From Micromonospora sp. NBC_00389 (lineage in GTDB: Bacteria > Actinomycetota > Actinomycetes > Mycobacteriales > Micromonosporaceae), in NCBI RefSeq assembly GCF_036059255.1, contig NZ_CP107947.1, positions 310,001 through 374,000 of the forward strand: a stretch of DNA of 64,000 nt, read 5' to 3'. How positions within the stretch are numbered: position 1 is the stretch's first letter; each line of letters opens with the position of its first letter. This document shows positions 18,890 through 25,802 of the stretch, in pieces. Position numbers and translations under genes: made by a program. The notes below the pieces were generated by a model. That model had not been told where the DNA came from, ran no database searches, and worked only from the letters and a program-made list of their open reading frames with translations.

Positions 18890-19443
18890 CCAACCCGGTC
18901 ATCCCGACGATCCGGCCGGCACGTCCCGAGGATGTGCCGGCCGTCGTCGCCATGGTGCACGAGCTGGCGGAGTACGAACGCGCTCCCGACCAGTGCCACC
19001 TCACCACCGAGCAGTTGACCTCGGCCCTGTTCGGGACTGCGCCGGCCCTCTTCGGCCACGTCGCGGTCGACGAGCACGACCAGCCGATCGGCTTCGCGCT
19101 GTGGTTCCTCAACTTCTCCACCTGGGCCGGCGTGCACGGCATCTACCTGGAGGACCTCTACGTCCGGCCGACCGCGCGGGGCACCGGGGCGGGCCGGCTG
19201 CTGCTCGCCACCCTGGCCGACATCTGCGTACGACGCGGCTACCGGCGGCTGGAGTGGTGGATGATCGACTGGAACCCGGCCGCCGGGTTCTACGCCTCGA
19301 TCGGCGCCGAGCAGATGAGCGAGTGGGTCCCCTATCGGCTCAGCGGCGACGCACTGCGCGACCTGGCCGGCCAGGTGGCGGCTGCCGGCACGCGTACGGA
19401 CGACCGACCGGGTAGAGTCCCCGACCGGGGGGATGAGGCGTGA
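18886..19443 (+). CDS. GNAT acetyltransferase, diamine/spermidine N-acetyltransferase-like
   Basis: A 185-residue GNAT protein beginning TIRPARPEDVPAVVAMVHELAEYERAP. The acetyl-CoA site is YLEDLYVRPTARGTGAGRLL (about 88-107). The motifs YER near the N terminus, FALWFLNFSTW-G-GIYLEDL and WNPAAGFYASIGAE resemble the SSAT-like branch, which acetylates polyamines or small amines. Its GTG overlaps the sodN stop, and its own stop overlaps the next GTG, so three genes form one translational chain. The substrate is inferred from similarity only. Confidence 0.82.
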   Translation: MTNPVIPTIRPARPEDVPAVVAMVHELAEYERAPDQCHLTTEQLTSALFGTAPALFGHVAVDEHDQPIGFALWFLNFSTWAGVHGIYLEDLYVRPTARGTGAGRLLLATLADICVRRGYRRLEWWMIDWNPAAGFYASIGAEQMSEWVPYRLSGDALRDLAGQVAAAGTRTDDRPGRVPDRGDEA

Positions 19444-19847
19444 CTCAACTGACCGGCCAGCCAGCGACCGACGACGACGTGGTGCATCTGACGGTGCCCG
19501 CCGACGGCGGCTACCTCGGCGTGCTCCGTACCGCCACCGCCGGTCTCGCGGCCCGGTTGCAGTTCGCGCTGGACGAGATCGAGGATCTGCGGATCGCGGT
19601 CGACGAGGCGTGCGCCATGCTGCTCGCCATCGCCACCCGCGACGCCGAGTTGGAGTGCCGGTTCTCCGTCACCGAGGACGCGCTGACCGTCGAGGTCACC
19701 GTGCCGACCGTGCACGGTGCCACGCTGCCTGCCGAGTCGTCCTTCGCCTGGAAGGTGCTCACCGCGCTGACCACGTCGGCGTCCGCCACGGCCGCCGACG
19801 GCCGGGCGACGATCTCGTTGCTCACCCGCCGCTCCGGCGGATACTGA
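19440..19847 (+). CDS. RsbW-like anti-sigma factor (GHKL ATPase)
   Basis: A 135-residue protein resembling the anti-sigma kinases of the SigB/SigF partner-switch family. The N-box-like segment is IEDLRIAVDEACAMLLAIA (about 50-68), followed by the alternating strand region and PAESSFAWKVLTALT. The GTG overlaps the GNAT stop (GTGA). Such genes are usually followed at once by the cognate SigF-type sigma gene. Here the next sequence is a tandem repeat and an opposing gene, so the sigma partner is not adjacent. Confidence 0.75.
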   Translation: MTQLTGQPATDDDVVHLTVPADGGYLGVLRTATAGLAARLQFALDEIEDLRIAVDEACAMLLAIATRDAELECRFSVTEDALTVEVTVPTVHGATLPAESSFAWKVLTALTTSASATAADGRATISLLTRRSGGY

Positions 19848-19861
19848 CCGGCCGCCGCGCC

Positions 19862-19929
19862 GTCACCTGCCGGTCGCGGTCACCTGCCGGTCGCGGTCAC
19901 CTGCCGGTCGCGGTCACCTGCCGCGCGCC
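19862..19929. repeat. 17-bp tandem repeat, three full copies plus a degenerate fourth
   Basis: The unit GTCACCTGCCGGTCGCG occurs at 19862, 19879 and 19896 without a mismatch, and a fourth copy at 19913 diverges in its last bases. It fills the gap after the anti-sigma gene and ends inside the 3' end of the opposing membrane-protein gene. Identical copies suggest recent slippage and likely strain-to-strain length variation. Confidence 0.9.
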
Positions 19930-19930
19930 G

Positions 19931-20320
19931 TCACTCGAAGCCGAGGGCCCGGGTCGTCGGAGGGCTGACCAGCAGCCAGCCGACGCCCAGACCGAGCGCC
20001 ATCAGCGGCACGCCCAGCCAACCCAGCCCGGCCTGAATCATGAACCACCCGATCGGCAGCAGCATCAGCTGAAGCACGATTGCGGGGGCTCGCGCGCCGG
20101 CCCGGCGGCGCAGCAGCGCGCGGCCCAGCGCCCAGAGCACGACCGCCGCCCCGACGGCGAGCGCCGTCACCAGCAACGCCGACGGAAGATCCGTGGTGGT
20201 AGCGGTGAAATCGGCCCAGACCAGCCAGGCGGCGATCAACCCGACGGCGGCCGCCTCCGTCCACAGCAGCCGAACCGCCCAGCGGAGCGTGACGGGAATC
20301 GGGTCCGAGTCGATGGTCAC
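19931..20320 (-). CDS. Small four-helix membrane protein
   Basis: A 129-residue protein starting MTIDSDPIPVTLRWAVRLLW. It has about four hydrophobic segments (15-37, 46-66, 80-98 and 100-120) and a short tail TRALGFE. GTG at 20320 was chosen because TATCGT lies seven bases upstream, a leaderless pattern. Its start codon and that of the divergent kinase gene are only 43 bases apart. I recognise no family. The stop codon borders the 17-bp tandem repeat. Confidence 0.6.
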   Translation of the reverse strand: MTIDSDPIPVTLRWAVRLLWTEAAAVGLIAAWLVWADFTATTTDLPSALLVTALAVGAAVVLWALGRALLRRRAGARAPAIVLQLMLLPIGWFMIQAGLGWLGVPLMALGLGVGWLLVSPPTTRALGFE

Positions 20321-20363
20321 GCGCGACACGATACCTGGGCTACTGGGAGGTACAGTGCCGCCC

Positions 20364-21314
20364 ATGCGCGCCGTCCTGGTGGTCAATCCGAAGGCCACCA
20401 CCACCAGCGAACGCAGCCGGGACGTGCTTGTCCGGGCGCTGCGCAGCGAAGTCGACCTCAGCGTGCGCTACACCCGCCGGCGCGGGCACGCCATGGCGCT
20501 GGCCCGGGAGGCCGCCGCCGAGGGGGTTGACCTCGTCGTCACCCTGGGTGGCGACGGCACCGTGAACGAGGTGGTGAACGGCCTGATGACGGCCGAGCCG
20601 CCAACCGGTGCCGACGGTGCCACGCTGGCCGAGCGGCTGCCCGCGCTGGCCACCGTTCCGGGCGGCTCGACAAACGTGTTCGCCCGCGCGCTCGGCCTGC
20701 CCCGGGAGTGGCCGGAGGCCACCAGCATGATCCTCGAAGGGCTGCGCCTGGGCCGACAGCGGACGGTGGGGTTGGGCCGCGCGGACGACCGCTACTTCAC
20801 CTTCTGCGCCGGGTTCGGCCTGGACGCCGCGGTGATTCACCGGGTGGAGCAGGCTCGGCGTCGGGGTCGGGTCTCCACCCCGGCGCTCTACCTGCGCTCG
20901 ATCATGAACCAGTACTTCCTCGCCTCCGACCGACGGCACCCGGCGATCACCCTGGACCGACCGGGCGAGCCGGCGGAGAGCGAGTTGGCCACCGTCATCA
21001 TCCAGAACACCGCGCCGTGGACGTACCTGGGCGATCGGGAGATCAACCCGAACCCGGAGGCCTCGTTCGACCTCGGGCTGGATGTGCTGGCGCTCCGTCA
21101 GCTCCGGGTGGCCAGTACGACACGGACAGTGACGCAGTTTTTCTCCCGGCGGCCGGATCCCAAGGGGCGGCAGGTGTTACGACTCCATGACACGGCGGAG
21201 TTCACCCTGTTCTCCAGCCGCCCGCAGGCGTTCCAGCTCGACGGTGACTACCTCGGCGAGCGGGAGAAAGTCAGATTCACATCCGTTCCCGCCGCACTGA
21301 GAGTAATCTGCTAG
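20364..21314 (+). CDS. Diacylglycerol kinase family lipid kinase (DagK/YegS-like)
   Basis: A 316-residue protein with the catalytic domain of diacylglycerol/sphingosine-type kinases. It begins MRAVLVVNPKATTT. The nucleotide loop is LVVTLGGDGTVNEVVNGL (about 57-74), followed by VPGGSTNVFARALGLP and the late motif FQLDGDYLG. It would phosphorylate a lipid such as diacylglycerol at the membrane. TACAGT lies seven bases before the ATG, so the transcript is probably leaderless. It sits two genes from the RsbW-like gene and just before whiB1. Confidence 0.88.
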   Translation: MRAVLVVNPKATTTSERSRDVLVRALRSEVDLSVRYTRRRGHAMALAREAAAEGVDLVVTLGGDGTVNEVVNGLMTAEPPTGADGATLAERLPALATVPGGSTNVFARALGLPREWPEATSMILEGLRLGRQRTVGLGRADDRYFTFCAGFGLDAAVIHRVEQARRRGRVSTPALYLRSIMNQYFLASDRRHPAITLDRPGEPAESELATVIIQNTAPWTYLGDREINPNPEASFDLGLDVLALRQLRVASTTRTVTQFFSRRPDPKGRQVLRLHDTAEFTLFSSRPQAFQLDGDYLGEREKVRFTSVPAALRVIC

Positions 21315-21763
21315 GTCTCGGGTACTGCCCTAGGTCGACGCGGCGCCACATCGCACGTCGCGAGTCGCCGCCACACCGAGGGGCAGGTGCCGGAAATGTC
21401 AGCAATGTCACGCGCACTGTACTATATTGATCCTCGACTGTGGCACGGCGGGTAACCAGGAAGGCACTGGAACCCGGACAAATGGGTTGTGGGCTTGCTC
21501 ACCGCCCGGAGTTTTTCCGAGCGTCACCCTTGACATCGCGAGCGTTCGTGAAAGTATTCACAAGCGAACTTGAGTTACCGGGACATTGCCTGGATATGCT
21601 CGTCAGGTTGAGCTGTTCCAGCAGGTCCACGGGGCTAACTGCCTGCTCACGCACTGCCGAATGGCCGGACGCGAACTGTCACCATCGGCCCTGCGGATGC
21701 ATATAGGAAAAGCACGACCAAGCAATTAATTGCCACCCATCCAGAATGAGGAGTGTTGCCGCC
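21315..21763. other. 449-base gene-free region upstream of whiB1
   Basis: This AT-richer stretch separates the lipid kinase from whiB1. It contains the TTGACA promoter listed separately, a TATATT-containing patch at about 21421-21430, and a long untranslated leader. An 88-codon open frame inside it (21440-21706) has no ribosome-binding site, poor codon bias and no recognisable motif. Long leaders are common ahead of whiB1/wblE genes and suggest complex control. Confidence 0.6.
21531..21560 (+). promoter_or_regulatory. Candidate whiB1 promoter
   Basis: TTGACA (21531-21536) matches the -35 consensus exactly, and TATTCA (21555-21560) follows after 18 bases. Transcription would start near 21567, leaving a leader of about 195 bases before whiB1. 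Confidence 0.5.
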
Positions 21764-22021
21764 ATGGACTGGCGTCACCATGCTGTCTGCCGCGACGAGG
21801 ACCCGGAGCTGTTCTTCCCGATCGGGACGTCCGGACCGGCTCTCCTGCAGGTCGAGCAGGCCAAGGCCGTCTGCAGGCGCTGCTCCGTGACCGACCAGTG
21901 CCTGCAGTGGGCGCTTGAGTCGGGTCAGGACGCCGGCGTCTGGGGCGGGATGAGCGAAGAGGAGCGGCGCGCTGTCAAGCGGCGCGGCGGCCTCCGGGTG
22001 CTGCGCGCTCACTCCGCCTGA
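21764..22021 (+). CDS. whiB1: WhiB-family iron-sulfur regulator, WhiB1/WblE type
   Basis: An 85-residue 4Fe-4S protein. The cluster ligands are Cys9, Cys37, Cys40 and Cys46 (C-x27-C-x2-C-x5-C), followed by the G(V/I)WGG turn at 58-62 and a basic C terminus (RRAVKRRGGLRVLR) that binds DNA. The start MDWRHHAVCRDEDPELFFP is characteristic of WhiB1/WblE, an essential class in mycobacteria that binds the primary sigma factor and reacts with nitric oxide. GAGGAG lies 11-14 bases before the ATG. A strong terminator follows. Confidence 0.95.
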   Translation: MDWRHHAVCRDEDPELFFPIGTSGPALLQVEQAKAVCRRCSVTDQCLQWALESGQDAGVWGGMSEEERRAVKRRGGLRVLRAHSA

Positions 22022-22038
22022 TCCCACGACACAGCTGC

Positions 22039-22070
22039 AACGCCCCGGCGGGTCCGCCCGCCGGGGCGTT
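22039..22070. terminator. Strong hairpin terminator after whiB1
   Basis: Perfect 14-bp arms AACGCCCCGGCGGG and CCCGCCGGGGCGTT enclose the tetraloop TCCG. The stem is followed by a short T-containing run (TTCTG). It separates whiB1 from the convergent sulfur operon and can act in both directions. Confidence 0.85.
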
Positions 22071-22087
22071 CTGCTGTCCAACCCCGG

Positions 22088-22900
22088 TCACACCGCTGTC
22101 GCCAGGACGCGGCGACCGGACCGGTCGTCGACTCGGCGCAGCACCAGCTCGGCCAACTCAGGGGCGTCGGACAACGGGGCCGCCACCGCCACGGCGCCAG
22201 CCGCCCGTGCCTCCTCGGTCACCGCATCGTGAAACAGGCCCGGCGCCAGGAAGTACCCGGACACCGCCACCCGGCGTGCGCCGGCCGCTCGCAGCAGGGA
22301 CACCGCTGCACCCGTCGCCGGCGGAGCCGCCGAGGCGTACGACACCCGGCAGGGCACCCCGAACTCCGCACCGAGCGCCTCCGCCACCCGGCCCACCGAG
22401 CCGCGTGCCCGCGCGTCCCGGGTGCCCGCCGCGGCCAGCACCAGCGCGTCGAAGCGGCCCGGACGCGACTCACCGAGCCGGCGGCGCAGCCCGGCCAGCA
22501 ACGCCGGGTCCACCCTCCCGTCCGCCGGCCCGAGCACGTCGGTCACCCGTACCGCCAGCGGAGGCCCGGTCTGCGCCGCGGCTGCGACGGCCGCCGGGAT
22601 GTCCACCCGATGGTGGTACGCGGCGGTCAGCAGCAGCGGCACCAGCACCGCGCGTCGGTGGCCGGCCACCGCCAGCGCGCGCAGCACCTCGGTCGGACCC
22701 GGCTCGGTATGGTCCAGCCAGCTCGCCCACACCGGGGTGCCGGGCCGGGCCGCCGACACGGCCCGGGCCAGCGCCCGCGTCGCGTCGGCAGCTCGTGGAT
22801 CGCGGCTGCCGTGGGCGACCAGCACGATCGGAACCGCCCCGCCGGCCACACCGGGCCAGGTCGGGGTCGGAGTCGGGGAGGTCAGACGTGCAGTCCGCAC
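22088..22900 (-). CDS. Sirohydrochlorin chelatase family protein (CbiX/SirB-like)
   Basis: A 270-residue two-domain chelatase. The N-terminal metal-site segment is IVLVAHGSRDPRAADA, and the second half repeats the fold (FDALVLAAAGTRDARARG and GYFLAPGLFHD). As the last gene of the sulfite-reductase operon it most likely inserts iron into sirohydrochlorin to make siroheme, the sulfite reductase cofactor, rather than cobalt for cobalamin. The GTG at 22900 overlaps the end of cysH by 19 bases and has GAGAAG upstream. A later in-frame GTG at 22849 lacks a ribosome-binding site. Confidence 0.85.
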   Translation of the reverse strand: MRTARLTSPTPTPTWPGVAGGAVPIVLVAHGSRDPRAADATRALARAVSAARPGTPVWASWLDHTEPGPTEVLRALAVAGHRRAVLVPLLLTAAYHHRVDIPAAVAAAAQTGPPLAVRVTDVLGPADGRVDPALLAGLRRRLGESRPGRFDALVLAAAGTRDARARGSVGRVAEALGAEFGVPCRVSYASAAPPATGAAVSLLRAAGARRVAVSGYFLAPGLFHDAVTEEARAAGAVAVAAPLSDAPELAELVLRRVDDRSGRRVLATAV

Positions 22901-23643
22901 TCGGTCTTCTCGAACATGGCCCACCGGCCGGCGCGCGCGTCCTCGCCGGCCTTGGTTCGACGGGTGCACGGCCAGCAGCCGATCGAGCCGTAGCCCTGCT
23001 TGAACAGCTCGTTGACCGGCACGTTCCACCGGGCGATGTACGCGTCCACGTCGCCCTGCGACCAGGCCGCGATCGGGTTGACCTTGACCTTGCCGCGCCG
23101 CGGGTCGAAGGTCACCACCGGCGTGTTGGCCCGGGTCGGCGACTCGTCCCGCCGCAGACCGGCGGCCCAGGCGTCGTACCCGGTCAGCGCCCGCTCCAGC
23201 GGCTCCACCTTGCGCAGTTGGCAGCAGTCGTCCGGCGACTTGTTGAACAGCCGCGGGCCGTACTGGCCGTCCTGCTGCCCGACGGTGAGACGGGGCCGGA
23301 TCGACCGGACGTTCACCGGAAGCGTCCGGGCCACCTCGTCGCGCACCCGCAGCGTCTCCGGGAAGTGCAGGCCGGTGTCGAGGAAGACCACGTCCACCCC
23401 CGGAGCCACCCGGGACACCAGGTGGGCCAGCACCGCGTCGGCCATCGAGCTGGTGACGCAGAACCGGTCGCCAAAGGTCTGCGCCGCCCAGCGGGCGATC
23501 TCCAGCGCCGGGGCTCCCTCCAGTGCCCGACCCGCCTGCTCGGCCAGCGCCCGCAGCTCGTCGGGGCTGCGCCGGGCCGGGTCGGCCGGCGTCGGACCGC
23601 CCGGGCCGACCAGACCCAGGCCAGTCGCGGAGACGAGGCTCAT
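22882..23643 (-). CDS. cysH: Assimilatory adenylyl-sulfate (APS) reductase
   Basis: This 253-residue enzyme reduces APS to sulfite with thioredoxin. The PP-loop segment is near FCVTSSMADAV, where the usual SGG is replaced. Two cysteine pairs, DDCCQLRK and GCWPC, bind a 4Fe-4S cluster, marking it as APS rather than PAPS reductase. The catalytic Cys lies in KTECGLH at the C terminus. The ATG overlaps the stop of the zinc-ribbon gene (ATGA). Sulfite produced here feeds the sulfite reductase two genes upstream. Confidence 0.93.
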   Translation of the reverse strand: MSLVSATGLGLVGPGGPTPADPARRSPDELRALAEQAGRALEGAPALEIARWAAQTFGDRFCVTSSMADAVLAHLVSRVAPGVDVVFLDTGLHFPETLRVRDEVARTLPVNVRSIRPRLTVGQQDGQYGPRLFNKSPDDCCQLRKVEPLERALTGYDAWAAGLRRDESPTRANTPVVTFDPRRGKVKVNPIAAWSQGDVDAYIARWNVPVNELFKQGYGSIGCWPCTRRTKAGEDARAGRWAMFEKTECGLHV

Positions 23644-23801
23644 CGGGTCACCTCCCGCGAGAGCAGCCCGGTGAACTTCACCGAGAAGACCCGGGTGCAG
23701 GCGTGGCACTCCCAGGCGCCGTGCCCCGCCTCGTGCGGCCGCAGGTCCTCCTCGCCGCAGTACGGGCAGTACAGAGGTGCCGCTCGGTTCTCGCTGCTCA
23801 T
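23640..23801 (-). CDS. Zinc-ribbon small protein of the sulfite-reductase operon
   Basis: A 53-residue protein starting MSSENRAAPLYCPYCGEEDLRP. Two CxxC pairs (CPYC and CHAC) form a probable zinc ribbon, followed by the hydrophobic RVFSVKFTGLL. It overlaps both neighbours by ATGA (sulfite reductase stop, cysH start), so it is an integral operon member. Such small proteins occur in sulfite-reductase operons of other actinobacteria. The role is unknown, possibly electron transfer or metal handling. Confidence 0.8.
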   Translation of the reverse strand: MSSENRAAPLYCPYCGEEDLRPHEAGHGAWECHACTRVFSVKFTGLLSREVTR

Positions 23802-25510
23802 CGCAGTTCCTCCTCGTCGACTCTGATCACCCAGTTGGCGAACGTCTCGCCCTTGCTCCGGCCAGCCAGGTAGCGGCGGGCCAGCCGTTCCACGTACTCC
23901 GGAAGCTCCTCGGCGGTGGTCTTCAGGCCGCGCAGCTTGCGCCCGAAGCCGGCGGTCTGCCCCTGCGCCATGCCCAGCCCGCCACCCAGGTGCACCTGGA
24001 AGCCCTCCACCTGCCGGCCGTCCGGGCCGACCACCAGCTGACCCTTGAGCCCGATGTCGGCCACCTGGGTGCGGGCGCAGGCGTTCGGGCAGCCGTTGAT
24101 GTGGATCGAGATGTCCGCGTCGAAGTCGCGCAGCCGCTGCTCCAGCCGTGCCACCAGCTCCTCGCCGCGGGCCTTCGTCTCGACGATGGCCAGCTTGCAG
24201 TACTCGATGCCGGTGCACGCCATGGTGCCGCGCCGCCAGGCCGACGGCCGGGCCTCCAGACCGATCCCCCGCAGCGCGTCGACCAGCGACTCGGTCCGCT
24301 CCGACGGCACGTCGAGGACCAGCAGCTTCTGGTACGGGGTGAGCCGCACCCGGTCGCTGCCGTGCGCCTCGACCACGTCGGCCAGCTGGGCGAGCTGCCC
24401 ACCGGAGACCCGGCCGACCACCGGGGCGGCCCCCACGTAGTGCCGCCCGTCGGCCTGCTCGTGCACGCCCACGTGGTCGACCGGCTTCGCCGGCAGGTCC
24501 GGTGCCGGGCCGTCGAGCAGCGTCCGGCCGAGGTAGTCCTTCTCCAGGACCTCGCGGAAACGCTCCACGCCCCAGTCGGCCACCAGGAACTTCAGCCGGG
24601 CCCGGTTGCGCAGCCGGCGGTAGCCGTAGTCGCGGAAGATCCCGACCACGCCGGCCCACACGTCCGGCACCTCGGCCATCGGCACCCAGACGCCGAGCCG
24701 CTGGGCCAGCATCGGGTTGGTGGAGAGACCGCCACCCACCCAGACGTCGAAGCCGGGGCCGTGCTCGGGGTGGTCAACGCCGAGGAAGGAGATGTCGTTC
24801 GACTGGTACGGCGTGTCCACCAGCCAGGAGATCGACGTCTTGAACTTGCGGGGCAGGTTGGAGTACTGCTTGTCGCCGACGTACCGGGCCACGATCTCGT
24901 CGATCGCCGGGGTCGGGTCGAGCACCTCGTCCCGAGCAACCCCGGCGACCGGGCTGCCCAGAACGATCCGGGGGCAGTCGCCGCACGCCTCGGTGGTCTG
25001 CAGGCCGACCGACTCCAGTCGGCGCCAGATCTCCGGCATGTCCTCGACCCGGATCCAGTGGTACTGGATGTTCTGCCGGTCGGTGATGTCGGCGGTGTCC
25101 CGGGCGAACTCCCGGGAGATGTCCGCGATCACCCGCAGCTGAGCCAGGCTGAGCTGACCGCCGTCGATGCGGACCCGGAGCATGAAGAACTCGTCCTCCA
25201 GCTCGTGCGGCTCCAGCACGGCGGTGCGCCCGCCGTCGATGCCCGCCTTGCGCTGGGTGTAGAGGCCCCACCAACGGAACCGGCCGCGCAGGTCCTGCGG
25301 GTCGATGGAGGCGAAGCCGCGGTGCGCGTAGATGTTCTCGATCCGGGCCCGGACGTTGAGCGGATCGTCGTCCTTCTTGATCCGCTCGTTGGGGTTGAGC
25401 GGCTCGCGGTGGCCGAGCGCCCACTGACCCTCACCCCGCGGCCGGCGCGGCGCCCGGGTCGGGCCGGTCGTCGGGTCCTCGGAACGGGCCGGGATGCTGC
25501 TGACCGCCAT
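23798..25510 (-). CDS. Ferredoxin-dependent assimilatory sulfite reductase (nitrite/sulfite reductase family)
   Basis: A 570-residue siroheme/4Fe-4S enzyme that reduces sulfite to sulfide with six electrons. Two ferredoxin-like half domains (each near IDGGQLSLAQLR and VSGGQLAQLA) alternate with the catalytic halves. The cluster cysteines are in ACTGIEYCKLA (about 430-436) and NGCPNACAR (about 473-478). Length and motifs match actinobacterial SirA-type enzymes. GGAGG lies eight bases before the ATG. It is the first structural gene of an operon with zinc ribbon, cysH and chelatase, preceded by a leader peptide gene. Confidence 0.94.
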   Translation of the reverse strand: MAVSSIPARSEDPTTGPTRAPRRPRGEGQWALGHREPLNPNERIKKDDDPLNVRARIENIYAHRGFASIDPQDLRGRFRWWGLYTQRKAGIDGGRTAVLEPHELEDEFFMLRVRIDGGQLSLAQLRVIADISREFARDTADITDRQNIQYHWIRVEDMPEIWRRLESVGLQTTEACGDCPRIVLGSPVAGVARDEVLDPTPAIDEIVARYVGDKQYSNLPRKFKTSISWLVDTPYQSNDISFLGVDHPEHGPGFDVWVGGGLSTNPMLAQRLGVWVPMAEVPDVWAGVVGIFRDYGYRRLRNRARLKFLVADWGVERFREVLEKDYLGRTLLDGPAPDLPAKPVDHVGVHEQADGRHYVGAAPVVGRVSGGQLAQLADVVEAHGSDRVRLTPYQKLLVLDVPSERTESLVDALRGIGLEARPSAWRRGTMACTGIEYCKLAIVETKARGEELVARLEQRLRDFDADISIHINGCPNACARTQVADIGLKGQLVVGPDGRQVEGFQVHLGGGLGMAQGQTAGFGRKLRGLKTTAEELPEYVERLARRYLAGRSKGETFANWVIRVDEEELR

Positions 25511-25534
25511 CGCGGCGTCCTCCGTTGTCTGCGG

Positions 25535-25628
25535 TGTCTCGGGCAGGCGCGGGGCGCGGCGGCCGGCCCGTCAAGAGCGGGCGGGACAACGGTGTCTGAG
25601 ACAGCCGGCGCGGAGCGCGCCCGAGACA
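25535..25628 (-). promoter_or_regulatory. Possible attenuator region between leader peptide and sulfite reductase
   Basis: The 134 bases between the leader-peptide stop and the sulfite reductase start can fold extensively. TGTCTCGGGC (25535-25544) is perfectly complementary to GCCCGAGACA (25619-25628), with a nested GGCGCG/CGCGCC hairpin near the distal arm and a further TGTCTGAGACA palindrome (25593-25603). Mutually exclusive stems of this kind could couple leader translation to downstream expression. The pairings are seen; attenuation is inference. Confidence 0.4.
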
Positions 25629-25644
25629 GATGGGTCGGGCGTCG

Positions 25645-25731
25645 TCAGTAGGCCGGACAGATCGCGCTGCGGACGCGGCCGTAATCGACGTGGCGACGTG
25701 CCACGAAGCGGCGAAGGACAGCGGCGGTCAT
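25645..25731 (-). CDS. Sulfur-operon leader peptide (28 residues)
   Basis: The peptide begins MTAAVLRRFVARRHVDYGRV and ends RSAICPAY. The RRHVD core and the Ser-Ala-Ile-Cys ending match the actinobacterial putative leader peptides I recall upstream of sulfur-assimilation genes. Ribosome pausing at the Cys codon when cysteinyl-tRNA is scarce is the proposed sensor. It lies on the same strand as, and 134 bases before, the sulfite reductase gene. A two-codon start-stop (ATG AGC CCA TGA) directly overlaps its start. Confidence 0.75.
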   Translation of the reverse strand: MTAAVLRRFVARRHVDYGRVRSAICPAY

Positions 25732-25802
25732 GGGCTCATGCTGCCACACGCCAGGGGGTCGGGCCAATGTCCGCGTGCCCGATCCCACATGACGGGTGAG
25801 CG

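Noticed and set aside
19862..19929. Short direct repeats considered as a CRISPR array
   Set aside because: The 17-bp units are directly adjacent with no spacers, and there are no cas genes.
21440..21706. 88-codon frame upstream of whiB1
   Set aside because: No ribosome-binding site, atypical codon use, and it overlaps the best whiB1 promoter; treated as leader sequence.
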